A program made the position numbers and the translations under genes. Under the pieces are notes generated by a model, which made no database searches, had not been told where the DNA came from, and saw only the letters and a list, made by a program, of their open reading frames with translations. Shown here in pieces: positions 20,068 through 28,075 of a stretch of 64,000 nt of DNA (position 1 is its first letter; the number at the start of each line of letters is the position of its first letter). Source of the DNA: Polaromonas sp. 39-63-25 (GTDB lineage Bacteria; Pseudomonadota; Gammaproteobacteria; Burkholderiales; Burkholderiaceae_C); assembly GCF_002278925.1 (NCBI RefSeq), contig NZ_NCJH01000004.1, positions 1 to 64,000 on the forward strand. Reading direction: 5' to 3'.

Positions 20068-20301
20068 TCAGTTGTTGTTGGCTTCGTCCAGCGCCTTGCA
20101 CGACGGCGCGCACACGGCGTGGGACTTGCCCAGCACCTTGCGTGTGCCCATCTGCGAGCGGGGACGGTGTTTTCCGCACATGAAGCACGACATCGTGGCA
20201 GCACCGAAAGAAGCGGACGCGACAAACGGGGAGCCCGATACCTTGGATTTGTAACGCAGTCCGTCGGCAAGGACGGTGGTTTTGGCATCAGCTCTGGCCA
20301 T
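20068..20301 (-). CDS. Small cysteine-containing hypothetical protein
   Basis: A 77-residue protein with a CFMCGKHRPRSQMG segment and a CAPSCK segment, a CxxC...CxxxC pattern suggesting a zinc knuckle. Alanine- and serine-rich ends look flexible. It starts inside the end of the upstream gene (14-base overlap) and precedes trxC by 23 bases, so it belongs to a three-gene operon. Function unknown. Confidence 0.7.
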   Translation of the reverse strand: MARADAKTTVLADGLRYKSKVSGSPFVASASFGAATMSCFMCGKHRPRSQMGTRKVLGKSHAVCAPSCKALDEANNN

Positions 20302-20641
20302 GGGTGTTTCCTTGGTTGGGTTGGCGCATTGCGCGCTCTATGGCTTGCCTGGCCTGCCGTTCGGCAGCCAGCGCCGGATCCAGCGGCGAGCGGCACAGGC
20401 CCGCATGCTGGTAATAGACATTTTCGTACAATTCGGCCGCGGCCGGGTGAGTGTCCAGCAAAGCACCCAATTCGCGACCGGGCGCTACGCCGCCCAAGGC
20501 CTGAACCAGGTGCGTCACCACCGAACGGTATTGCTCCGGACCGACCGGCACGGTACTGTGCTCCAGCCGCTCGAGCAGCTCAGCCAGCACGTGGGTCACG
20601 GTCAGGTCGGGACTGAAAGAAGGGGTTTGGGTCGTGTTCAT
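20288..20641 (-). CDS. Hypothetical protein, first gene of trxC operon
   Basis: A 117-residue mainly helical protein (VTHVLAELLERLEHS, YRSVVTHLVQALGGVAPGREL, LYENVYYQHAGLCRSPLDPALAAE). The C-terminal tail is rich in Arg and Gln. I do not recognise a family. ATG 20641 was chosen because the sequence upstream is repeat and intergenic DNA. It overlaps the next gene by 14 bases. Confidence 0.7.
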   Translation of the reverse strand: MNTTQTPSFSPDLTVTHVLAELLERLEHSTVPVGPEQYRSVVTHLVQALGGVAPGRELGALLDTHPAAAELYENVYYQHAGLCRSPLDPALAAERQARQAIERAMRQPNQGNTHGQS

Positions 20642-21037
20642 GCCTCTGAAACTGGGGGCTTTTGGCCGAAAAACAAGCCAACATGCCCTGGCCCCGAAGA
20701 TCACTATGCTTTTGATAGCTGGCAGCGCTTGTCTGACAAGGGGTGAAGGCCTATTTTGCATCAAATGCAGGGCGCCACCAGCTTCGCGTCCGGTGACCTG
20801 GTGGGAGCACCGTTTCCGGGTGCGAATCTGGTTGGTGGTGCACGGGTCCTGCTTGCGCGACCCTGCCAGCGCAACGGCTAATCCCGGGCAGCTGGAAACA
20901 TTCATAAAATGACGGCGTGGGGTCATGGTCTGCGTTCCGGTCTGAAGTCTGAAGAGCCGCAGGCCAAACAAGGACGAATTAGATTTCAGTTCTTCATACC
21001 CAAAACATCTATAACGACATCTCACGAAAGCAATCAC
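20642..21037. other. Intergenic region of 396 bases
   Basis: No gene is visible. It holds a full family A repeat at 20704-20765 and, near 21010, TATAAC about 28 bases before the Fe(2+)-trafficking gene, a possible -10 element. The region separates divergent transcription units. Confidence 0.6.
20704..20765 (+). repeat. Family A repeat, near-complete intergenic copy
   Basis: Reads TTTTGATAGCTGGCAGCGCT, then TGTCTGACAAGGGGTGAAGG and CCTATTTTGCATCAAATG. It is one of the best matches to the family consensus in the window. Confidence 0.88.
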
Positions 21038-21310
21038 ATGGCACGCACCGTCAAATGCATCAAACTGGGCCGGGAAGCCGAAGGTCTGGACTTCCCCCCC
21101 TACCCCGGCCCGCTGGGCAAGCGCCTGTGGGAAGAAGTCAGCAAGGAAGCCTGGGCAGAGTGGATGAAGCAGCAGACCATGCTGGTCAATGAAAACCGCC
21201 TGAACCTCGCCGACGCCCGCGCCCGCCAGTACCTGGCGCGCCAGATGGAAAACCACTTTTTTGGCACCGGCGCCGACAAGGTCCAAGGCTACGTGCCCCC
21301 GACGGAATAA
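21038..21310 (+). CDS. Probable Fe(2+)-trafficking protein (YggX-like)
   Basis: A 90-residue YggX-family protein: [19 protein letters not shown] with the conserved Cys7, [32 protein letters not shown] and the GYVPP ending. YggX is linked to iron handling and protection of Fe-S clusters from oxidants. The start ATG 21038 is fixed by the family N-terminus. A family B repeat fills the gap to mnmC. Confidence 0.93.
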   Translation: MARTVKCIKLGREAEGLDFPPYPGPLGKRLWEEVSKEAWAEWMKQQTMLVNENRLNLADARARQYLARQMENHFFGTGADKVQGYVPPTE

Positions 21311-21422
21311 GGCCCCCACGGTTGCTCACTGCGTGTAGCGCCCTGCCCCCCGAGGGGGCCGCTGCGCCTGCGGACTGGCAAAGCCAGATCCGCGGCCCCG
21401 GCTGGTCCGGATCTGGAGAACT
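21311..21422 (+). repeat. Family B repeat, intergenic copy
   Basis: Contains GCCCCCACGGTTGCTCACTG, CCTGCCCCCCGAGGGGGCCG, CTGCGCCTGCGGACTGGC and CCGCGGCCCCGGCTGG. It fills nearly all of the gap between the YggX-like gene and mnmC. Other copies are at 51255, 51755, 54121 and 54224. Confidence 0.85.
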
Positions 21423-21436
21423 CACGCTTGTAGCCT

Positions 21437-23332
21437 ATGGCTGAAGTGATCGAGTGGCTGGCCGACGGCACGCCTTACAGCCCGCGTTTTGGTGACCGCT
21501 ACCGCAGCGAACTCGGTGGGCTGGCGCAGTCGCGCGAGGTGTTTTTGCACGGTTGCGGCCTGCCTGCCGCCTGGGCCGGCCAGCCGCAGTGGTGCATCCT
21601 GGAAACCGGCTTTGGCCTCGGGCTGAACTTCCTGGTGACCTGGCAGGCCTGGAAGGCCGACCCCGCGCGACCACGGCTGCTGCATTTTGTGGCCACCGAG
21701 GCGCACCCGGCCGGCGCCGCCGACATCCTGCGTGCCGCCGCGGCCCACCCTGAACTCCTGCCTTTGGCCGAACAACTGCAGGCCCAGTGCTGGGGCCTGC
21801 TGCCCGGTACACACCGGCTGGTGTTCGAGGGCGGCCATGTGCTGCTGACCCTGTGTATCGGCGACACCCAGGCCGTGCTGCGCGAACAGACCCTGGCAGC
21901 CGACGCGGTTTACCTCGACGGCTTCAGCCCCGCCAAAAACCCCGGTATGTGGGACCTCCACACGCTCAAGGCGGTGGCGCGCTGCTGCCGCCGCGGCACC
22001 CGCATCGCCAGCTGGACGGTGGCGCGCAGCGTGCTCGACGGCTTGGCCCAGTGCGGCTTCGTCGTGCAGAAAACCCCGGGCCTGCCGCCCAAACGCGACA
22101 ACCTGCAGGGCGAGTTCGCCCCCCGCTGGGTGCCGCGCAAGGTCGCCGGCAGTGCTCCCCTGGCGCCGGTCCTGCCATCCAGCTGTGTCGTTATCGGCGC
22201 CGGCCTGGCCGGTGCAGCCACGGCCGCCAGCCTGGCGCGGCGCGGCTGGCAAGTGCTGGTGCTGGATGCGCATGAGACACCGGCCGGCGGCGCCTCCGGC
22301 CTGCCGGCCGGCGTGCTGGTGCCGCATGTTTCGCCCGATGACAGCCTGCTGTCGCGCCTGTCCCGCTGCGGCGTGCGCGCCACGCTGCAGCAGGCCCAGG
22401 CGCTGCTGCACGATGGCAGCGACTGGCAGGCCAGCGGAGTGCTGGAGCGGCGGCTGGAGAGCAGCGGTGGCCTGCCCGCCGCCTGGCCTGACGCCGGCCG
22501 CGACTGGAGCGAGCCGGCTAGCGCCGCGCAACTCGAACAGGCCGGGCTGGACACGGCATCGCCGGCCACCTGGCATCACAGGGCGGGCTGGGTCAAGCCG
22601 GCCCGGCTGGTGCAGGCGCTGCTCGCGCAGCCCGGCATCAGCTGGCGCGGCGGCGTACAGGTCACGCGGCTGGACCGCGACGCCACGGGCCAATGGCAGG
22701 TGTTCGACACTCAAGAGCAGGTCATCGCGCGGGCCGATCTGGTGGTGCTGGCCGCGGCGCACGCCAGCGGGCCGCTGGTGGACGGCGGCCTGCCGCTGCA
22801 GGCGATTCGCGGCCAGGTCTCCTGGGGCCTGCGGCGTCCTGGCGACGACAAGGTGTTTCCCGCCTTCCCGGTCAACGGGCACGGCAGCTTGCTGCCCGCC
22901 GTGCCTGTCGATGACGGCGTGGCGTGGATGGCCGGCGCCGGTTTTCAGCGCGACCGGAACGACAGCCGGCCCGACCCGGCCGACCAGCAGGCCAACCTGG
23001 AGCGCCTGCAGACCCTGCTGCCGCACGCGGCGCAGCAACTGGCAGCGGATTTTCAGGACGGTACCCCCCGGGCCTGGGCCGGCGTGCGATGCGCCTCACC
23101 GGACCGATTGCCGCTGGTGGGCCCGCTCCAGCCCGTGCGGCAACCGGGGCTCTGGGTGAACACGGCCATGGGTTCGCGCGGGTTGACGTTTGCCGTGCTC
23201 GGCGGCGAACTGCTCGCCGCGCGCCTGCATGGCGAGCCTTTGCCGCTGGAAAACCGCATGCTGCAGGCGCTGGCGCCGCAGCGCGCCAGCCTGCTCAAAC
23301 AACGGGTGGCACCCGTGGACCCCGTGATTTGA
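21437..23332 (+). CDS. mnmC: tRNA 5-methylaminomethyl-2-thiouridine biosynthesis bifunctional protein MnmC
   Basis: A 631-residue fusion. The N-terminal MnmD methyltransferase has the SAM motif ILETGFGLGLNFL near residue 55 and the DGFSPAKNPGMW motif. The C-terminal FAD oxidoreductase begins with the dinucleotide motif VIGAGLAGAATAASLARRGW near residue 252 and ends with NTAMGSRGLTFAVLGGELLA. Together they complete mnm5s2U34 in tRNA wobble positions from cmnm5 or nm5 intermediates. ATG 21437 follows directly after a family B repeat, so its promoter may lie in or before the repeat. Confidence 0.95.
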   Translation: MAEVIEWLADGTPYSPRFGDRYRSELGGLAQSREVFLHGCGLPAAWAGQPQWCILETGFGLGLNFLVTWQAWKADPARPRLLHFVATEAHPAGAADILRAAAAHPELLPLAEQLQAQCWGLLPGTHRLVFEGGHVLLTLCIGDTQAVLREQTLAADAVYLDGFSPAKNPGMWDLHTLKAVARCCRRGTRIASWTVARSVLDGLAQCGFVVQKTPGLPPKRDNLQGEFAPRWVPRKVAGSAPLAPVLPSSCVVIGAGLAGAATAASLARRGWQVLVLDAHETPAGGASGLPAGVLVPHVSPDDSLLSRLSRCGVRATLQQAQALLHDGSDWQASGVLERRLESSGGLPAAWPDAGRDWSEPASAAQLEQAGLDTASPATWHHRAGWVKPARLVQALLAQPGISWRGGVQVTRLDRDATGQWQVFDTQEQVIARADLVVLAAAHASGPLVDGGLPLQAIRGQVSWGLRRPGDDKVFPAFPVNGHGSLLPAVPVDDGVAWMAGAGFQRDRNDSRPDPADQQANLERLQTLLPHAAQQLAADFQDGTPRAWAGVRCASPDRLPLVGPLQPVRQPGLWVNTAMGSRGLTFAVLGGELLAARLHGEPLPLENRMLQALAPQRASLLKQRVAPVDPVI

Positions 23333-23392
23333 AGCCTTTTATAGATCCAGCCCTTGATGGGCCTGCGCAGGCAGCTATATATTTAGTAGCAA
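23333..23392 (-). repeat. Family A repeat at receiver-protein 3' end
   Basis: Plus strand GCCTTTTATAGATCCAGCCC, then TTGATGGGCCTGCGCAGGCAGCTATA and TTTAGTAGC in pieces. It lies between mnmC and the convergent gene and provides the last codons (LLLNI) and stop of the latter. Confidence 0.7.
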
Positions 23393-24196
23393 TTTCTTGA
23401 GCTGCCCGGGGTGCAGGGGTTTTCGCAGGTAGACCTGCGCACCGGAAAAACGGGCCCGCAGCCCCTGCTGCCAGGCCGGCGCCGTGCCGGTCACAAACAT
23501 GTGGGCAATGGCCGGCCGGGTGTTGTCCACCGCCTTGATCAGTTCCCAGGGGTCCATGTCGGTCAGCCCCAAGTCCACCGTGACCAGCAGGTAGGCATGG
23601 GTGTTCAGCAGAATCAGGGCCTCGGTGCCGGTGGCCGCTTCATCGACCTCGTGCAGGCCGGCGGCGGCCAGCTTGGCACGAAGATACAGGCGGTCATCGC
23701 GCCCGGGGTCCACCACCAGCACCCGCCGCCCCACCACCGGCAGGGTGCCCGGCTCCAGCGACAGGGGTTCGGTGGCGTCGCCGTCGTCGAGCACCACATC
23801 GATGTCTTCATCGTGGGCGAGGTCCAGATCGATCGGCAGCGAAGCCTGGGGTTCAGGAGAAGAAGGCAGGGGCCGGAGCCCAAAGGCCTCGTCCATCGCC
23901 TCCAGCACGCCCGACCATTTGACCGGCCCCGGAAACACCCGCCAGGCCTGGGCAGGCGCGTCGTTTCCGATCCAGATGAGTTTGAGGCCGTCGTGGGCCG
24001 GGTTGGCCAGTGCCAGCACGGCCTCCCAGCTGTCCCCGTCGATGATCAGGACATCGGGCGCTTCCATCGCCTCCGCGGTTTGTGCTGTCCAGGCCGAATA
24101 CACCACGTCGCGCGACTCGGACAGGCGGTACACCAGATCCAGCGCCTGGCGCTCGGTGCCGCTGAAACCGAAGAACTTGACGAATATCCGCTTCAC
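23375..24196 (-). CDS. Response-regulator receiver-domain protein, no output domain
   Basis: A 273-residue protein with a C-terminal CheY-like receiver. The acidic pocket falls near LVVDPGRDDRLYL, the phospho-acceptor region is TVDLGLTDMDPW and the conserved Lys is in VYLRKPLHPGQ. The first Asp pair is unusual (VDPGRDD), so phosphorylation may be altered. The N-terminal half (KFFGFSGTERQALDLVYRL) looks like a second, degenerate receiver-type fold. No DNA-binding domain is present. The preferred start is GTG 24196 with GGGGCGGGA upstream. The last five residues come from a repeat. Confidence 0.75.
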   Translation of the reverse strand: MKRIFVKFFGFSGTERQALDLVYRLSESRDVVYSAWTAQTAEAMEAPDVLIIDGDSWEAVLALANPAHDGLKLIWIGNDAPAQAWRVFPGPVKWSGVLEAMDEAFGLRPLPSSPEPQASLPIDLDLAHDEDIDVVLDDGDATEPLSLEPGTLPVVGRRVLVVDPGRDDRLYLRAKLAAAGLHEVDEAATGTEALILLNTHAYLLVTVDLGLTDMDPWELIKAVDNTRPAIAHMFVTGTAPAWQQGLRARFSGAQVYLRKPLHPGQLKKLLLNI

Positions 24197-24320
24197 TGTC
24201 CCGCCCCTTGTTGTTATTGCCGTGGATGATACGGGGCTTGTGTCCAGATGTTGCTGATGGCGTTGTCCCGATGACACGGAATTCACAGTGATCCGGCCCG
24301 GAAAGCCGCATGAACACTGG

Positions 24321-24345
24321 CGAATAAGCTTATTCGCATAAGCGA
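24321..24345. promoter_or_regulatory. Palindromic operator candidate upstream of sulfur genes
   Basis: CGAATAAGCTTATTCG at 24321-24336 is a perfect 16-base palindrome, overlapped by CTTATTCGCATAAG, a second dyad with the ATAAG half-sites typical of CysB/Cbl-type LysR sites. It lies about 55-75 bases before the first gene of the sulfur operon. Confidence 0.45.
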
Positions 24346-24398
24346 ACAACGAATCTGTAGTTTGTTTTCATAAGCCCTCACCCTAAAGTCTGCGGCTT

Positions 24399-25190
24399 AT
24401 GCATGATTTTGCTTTTGTATTTGCGGGTTTTGCCGTCGGTCTCGTGGTGGGACTGACCGGCGTGGGCGGGGGCTCGCTCATGACGCCCTTGCTGATTTTC
24501 TTTTTCGGCGTCAAACCGCATCTGGCCATCGGCACCGACCTGCTGTTTGCCGCCTTCACCAAGCTGGGCGGCACGGTTGGCCTGGCCCGGGCCCGGCTGG
24601 TGGACTGGAAAATTGTCGGCCAGACGGCCGCGGGCAGCATTCCGGCCTCGCTGGCCACGCTGTATGTGCTGCATCTTGTCGGACCGGCCAGTCCCGCAGC
24701 CCAAGCCGTGATGACCACCACGCTCGGCGTGGCGCTGCTGCTCACCGCGAGCGCCACCTTCTACAAGGCCGTTTATGGCAAGGCCGCGCCGCGCCACATT
24801 GACCCGGCTGCCCTGACCGCGGCCACGCAGGCGCGCCACTGGGCCCTGCCGGTGCTGTTTGGCGCCGTCATTGGCGCCCTGGTGACACTGACTTCGGTGG
24901 GCGCCGGCGCCATCGGGGTGATTGTACTGATGCTGCTTTACCCGGCCCTGCCGCTGCCGCGCATCGTGGCCGCCGACATTGCCCACGCCGTTCCGCTGAC
25001 GCTGGTGGCCGGCTTCGGCCACGCGTCCATCGGCTCGGTTGACTGGCTGCTGCTGGCCAAACTGCTGGCCGGCTCGCTGCCCGGCATCTGGCTCGGCTCA
25101 CGCCTGGTCAACAGCACGCCCGACCGCTGGATACGCTCCCTGCTTTCCGTGCTGCTGGCTTATGCCGGCGCCAAACTCATCGCCATCTGA
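24399..25190 (+). CDS. TauE/SafE-family sulfite/anion exporter
   Basis: A 263-residue membrane protein of the TauE/SafE (DUF81) family with about eight hydrophobic helices and duplicated glycine-rich motifs (GLTGVGGGSLMTPLL and TSVGAGAIGVIVL). Placed first in the sulfate-assimilation block, it most likely moves sulfite, sulfate or an organosulfonate across the inner membrane. Start ATG 24399 sits close to a possible promoter (TTGTTT...TAAAGT at 24362-24389), so the leader may be very short. cysI starts 29 bases downstream. Confidence 0.88.
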   Translation: MHDFAFVFAGFAVGLVVGLTGVGGGSLMTPLLIFFFGVKPHLAIGTDLLFAAFTKLGGTVGLARARLVDWKIVGQTAAGSIPASLATLYVLHLVGPASPAAQAVMTTTLGVALLLTASATFYKAVYGKAAPRHIDPAALTAATQARHWALPVLFGAVIGALVTLTSVGAGAIGVIVLMLLYPALPLPRIVAADIAHAVPLTLVAGFGHASIGSVDWLLLAKLLAGSLPGIWLGSRLVNSTPDRWIRSLLSVLLAYAGAKLIAI

Positions 25191-25219
25191 CCCCCTGAAT
25201 CACCTGATCCCCGACCGCC

Positions 25220-27031
25220 ATGTACCAATACACCGAATTTGACCGCGAGTTTGTGAAAGCCCGCGCCGACCAGTACCGCGACCAGCTGACCCGCTGGCAG
25301 GCCGGCCAGCTGGCCGAAGACGACTTCCGTCCGCTGCGCCTGCAAAACGGCTGGTACGTCCAGCGTTATGCGCCCATGCTGCGCGTCGCCGTGCCGTATG
25401 GCGAACTCTCCAGCGCGCAGGTGCGTGTGCTGGCGAAAATCGCCCGCGAGTATGACCAGCCCAACGCCGCGCTGTTCAACGACGCGCAGGCCACGCAGGA
25501 CAAACTCGGCCCGGTCGAACTGAAAAGCGGCCTGTCGGTGGCTTCCAAACTGACCGCCGGTTATGCCCACTTCACGACGCGTCAGAACATCCAGTACAAC
25601 TGGATTCCGCTGGACAAGTCGGCCGACGTGATGGACCTGCTGGCCAGCGTCAACATGCACGGCATCCAGACCAGCGGCAACTGCATACGCAACATCACCA
25701 GCGACGAACGCGCCGGCATTGCGGTCGACGAAATCGCCGACCCGCGGCCCTTTGGCGAAATCCTGCGCCAGTGGAGCACGCTGCACCCCGAGTTCGCCTT
25801 TTTGCCGCGCAAGTTCAAGATCGCCATCAGCGGCGCCAGGGAAGACCGCGCCGCCACCGCCTGGCACGACGTGGGCCTGCACCTGATCCGCAATGCCGAA
25901 GGCGGGCTGGGCTTCAAGGTGCTGGTTGGCGGCGGCATGGGCCGCACGCCCATCATTGCCACCGTGATCCGCGAGTTTTTGCCGTGGCACCAGGTCATGA
26001 ATTACATCGAGGCCATCGTGCGTGTGTACAACCGCTACGGCCGCCGCGACAACATGTACAAGGCGCGCATCAAGATCCTGGTGAAGGCCGAGGGCCAGCG
26101 CTACATCGACGACGTGGAAGCCGAGTATCGGCAGATCATGGAGCACGACGGCGGCCCGCACACCATCACGCAGGCCGAGCTGGACCGCGTGACGGCCTCG
26201 TTTGTGCCGCCCACACTCCAGTGCGACCGCAAGAGCGCCGATGCCAAGATCGCCAACATCCTGCGCGCTGCCGCCGAGGACGACATCGAGTTCGGCCGCT
26301 GGCTCAAGCAGAACGTGGCACCGCACCAGAACCCCGACCTGCGCGCCGTGACCCTGTCCTTCAAGCGCCTGGGCCAGGCGCCCGGCGATGCCACCGCCGA
26401 CCAGCTCGACGTGGCGGCCGACCTGGCCGACCGTTTCAGTGCCGGCGAGGTGCGCGTCACGCACGACCAGAACCTGCTGCTGCCCTGGGTGCGCTGCGAC
26501 GAGTTGCCCGAGCTGTGGCGCGCGGCGCGCAAGTCCGGTTTTGCGCGCCCCAACATCCGCCTGCTGACCGACATGATCGCCTGCCCCGGCGGCGATTTCT
26601 GCTCGCTGGCCAATGCGCGCTCCATCCCGATCGCCGAAGCCATCACCGAGCGTTACCAGGACATGGACGAGCTGCACGACCTCGGCGAGATCGACCTGCA
26701 CATCAGCGGCTGCATCAACTCCTGCGGCCACCACCACAGCGGCCACATCGGCATCCTGGGCGTGGACAAGGACGGCAAGGAGTGGTACCAGGTCACGCTG
26801 GGCGGCTCCGACGGCTCCACGCTGAGCGGCGCGCCGGTGCCCGGCAAGGTCGTCGGCCCTTCTTTCTCCGCGGCAGAAGTACCCGAAGTGATTGAAGCCG
26901 TGCTCGACACCTACCGCAGCCAGCGAGAGGCCGGTGAGACCTTTATTTCAACGTTGCGCCGCGTCGGCATGGACCCTTTCAAGGAAGCCGCCAAAGGTGC
27001 GCGTTTTGCCGCCACTGCTGTGGCCGCCTGA
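25220..27031 (+). CDS. cysI: Sulfite reductase hemoprotein (nitrite/sulfite reductase family)
   Basis: A 603-residue siroheme/[4Fe-4S] reductase. The cluster-binding cysteines appear as CPGGDFC (C-x5-C) and CINSC (C-x3-C, in ISGCINSCGHHHSGHIG). The substrate-side block TTRQNIQYNWIPL and TSGNCIRNITSDERAG are also typical. It reduces sulfite to sulfide with six electrons. No flavoprotein cysJ lies here, so the donor may be the ferredoxin/ferredoxin-NADP reductase pair encoded just downstream at 30.4-31.9 kb; that link is inference. It is part of the cysI-DUF934-cysH-cysD-cysN operon. Confidence 0.95.
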   Translation: MYQYTEFDREFVKARADQYRDQLTRWQAGQLAEDDFRPLRLQNGWYVQRYAPMLRVAVPYGELSSAQVRVLAKIAREYDQPNAALFNDAQATQDKLGPVELKSGLSVASKLTAGYAHFTTRQNIQYNWIPLDKSADVMDLLASVNMHGIQTSGNCIRNITSDERAGIAVDEIADPRPFGEILRQWSTLHPEFAFLPRKFKIAISGAREDRAATAWHDVGLHLIRNAEGGLGFKVLVGGGMGRTPIIATVIREFLPWHQVMNYIEAIVRVYNRYGRRDNMYKARIKILVKAEGQRYIDDVEAEYRQIMEHDGGPHTITQAELDRVTASFVPPTLQCDRKSADAKIANILRAAAEDDIEFGRWLKQNVAPHQNPDLRAVTLSFKRLGQAPGDATADQLDVAADLADRFSAGEVRVTHDQNLLLPWVRCDELPELWRAARKSGFARPNIRLLTDMIACPGGDFCSLANARSIPIAEAITERYQDMDELHDLGEIDLHISGCINSCGHHHSGHIGILGVDKDGKEWYQVTLGGSDGSTLSGAPVPGKVVGPSFSAAEVPEVIEAVLDTYRSQREAGETFISTLRRVGMDPFKEAAKGARFAATAVAA

Positions 27032-27041
27032 GGAAAACCGC

Positions 27042-27446
27042 ATGAAACTTTTGCCCTTTGCCGACCACGCCGTCATTGAAAACAGCTCCGTCCTGGTGCT
27101 CGCGAACGACGCCGACCCACTGCAGGCTTCGCTCGAAGGCGTGACACGCATCGACCTGCACTTCCCGAAATTCACCGATGGCCGCGCCTTCAGCCAGGCC
27201 TTTCTGCTGCGCCGCCGACGTGGCTTCGAGGGTGAGATACGCGCCACCGGCGACGTGCTGGCCGACCAGCTCGCGCAGATGGAGCGCAGCGGCTTTGACG
27301 TTGCCGTGCTGCGCGCCGACCAGGACATGGCGACTGCCGAACGCGTGCTGGCGGCCTATCCTGGTTACGGCGTTGGCAAATACCAGGGCGATGCTGTGGA
27401 CGTACAACCCCATTTCAAGGAAGCAGAGGAAGGGGCTACGGCCTGA
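27042..27446 (+). CDS. DUF934 domain protein, sulfur-assimilation accessory
   Basis: A 134-residue DUF934 protein (VTRIDLHFPKFTDGRAFSQAFLLR, then ATGDVLADQLAQMERSGFDVAVLR). DUF934 genes regularly sit between cysI and cysH in betaproteobacteria, so a helper role in sulfite reduction, such as electron transfer or assembly, is commonly supposed but unproven. ATG 27042 lies ten bases after the cysI stop, and cysH starts five bases after its own stop. Confidence 0.9.
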   Translation: MKLLPFADHAVIENSSVLVLANDADPLQASLEGVTRIDLHFPKFTDGRAFSQAFLLRRRRGFEGEIRATGDVLADQLAQMERSGFDVAVLRADQDMATAERVLAAYPGYGVGKYQGDAVDVQPHFKEAEEGATA

Positions 27447-27451
27447 ACACC

Positions 27452-28072
27452 ATGACCCTCGACCTCGCAAAAATCAACGCAGAACTCGGCCACAACGCAC
27501 AGGGCCTGGTGGACTGGGCCGTGGGACTGGGCCGGCCAGCCATCGTCACCACCAATTTCCGCCCCTTCGAGGCAGTCATCCTGCACATGGTGACGCGCGC
27601 CAACCCGAAAGTTCCGGTGGTCTGGATGGACAACGGCTACAACACCGAGGCCACCTACCGCTTCGCCGACGAAGTGACGAAGTTGCTCAAGCTGGACCTG
27701 CACATCTATCTGCCGCGTCGCTCGCGTGCGCACCGCGAGGCCGTGGAAGGCCCGACTCCGGCGCTGGACGATCCGCGCCATGCGGCCTTCACTGAAGAAG
27801 TGAAACTCGAGCCTTTTGCCCGCGCCCTGCGCGAAACTGCACCCCAGGTCTGGTTCACCGCCTTGCGCGCCACCGACACCGCCGTGCGCGCCCAGATGGA
27901 TGCGGTCAGCGTCAATCCGGATGGGCTGATCAAGGTCGCACCTCTCCTGCACTGGTCGTCCAAAGAGCTTTACCAGTACTGTGAAATCAACGGCCTGCCC
28001 AACAACTTCGACTACGTGGACCCCACCAAGGGCGAGGACAACCGCGAATGCGGTTTGCATCTCGCACACTGA
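27452..28072 (+). CDS. cysH: Phosphoadenylyl-/adenylyl-sulfate reductase
   Basis: A 206-residue CysH-family enzyme. It has the adenylyl-binding start (GRPAIVTTNFRPFEAVILHM), the nucleotide motif WMDNGYNTEATY and the C-terminal catalytic ECGLH, whose Cys attacks the sulfonucleotide. The CC...CxxC cluster motif of [4Fe-4S] APS reductases is absent, favouring the PAPS-type, thioredoxin-dependent form. No cysC kinase is in the window, so the true substrate should be tested. It starts five bases after DUF934. Confidence 0.9.
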   Translation: MTLDLAKINAELGHNAQGLVDWAVGLGRPAIVTTNFRPFEAVILHMVTRANPKVPVVWMDNGYNTEATYRFADEVTKLLKLDLHIYLPRRSRAHREAVEGPTPALDDPRHAAFTEEVKLEPFARALRETAPQVWFTALRATDTAVRAQMDAVSVNPDGLIKVAPLLHWSSKELYQYCEINGLPNNFDYVDPTKGEDNRECGLHLAH

Positions 28073-28075
28073 CTT

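Noticed and set aside
21422-23038. 538-codon open frame on the minus strand
   Set aside because: Antisense of mnmC; low-complexity translation.
25160-26746. 528-codon open frame on the minus strand
   Set aside because: Antisense of cysI; no ribosome site or recognisable domain.
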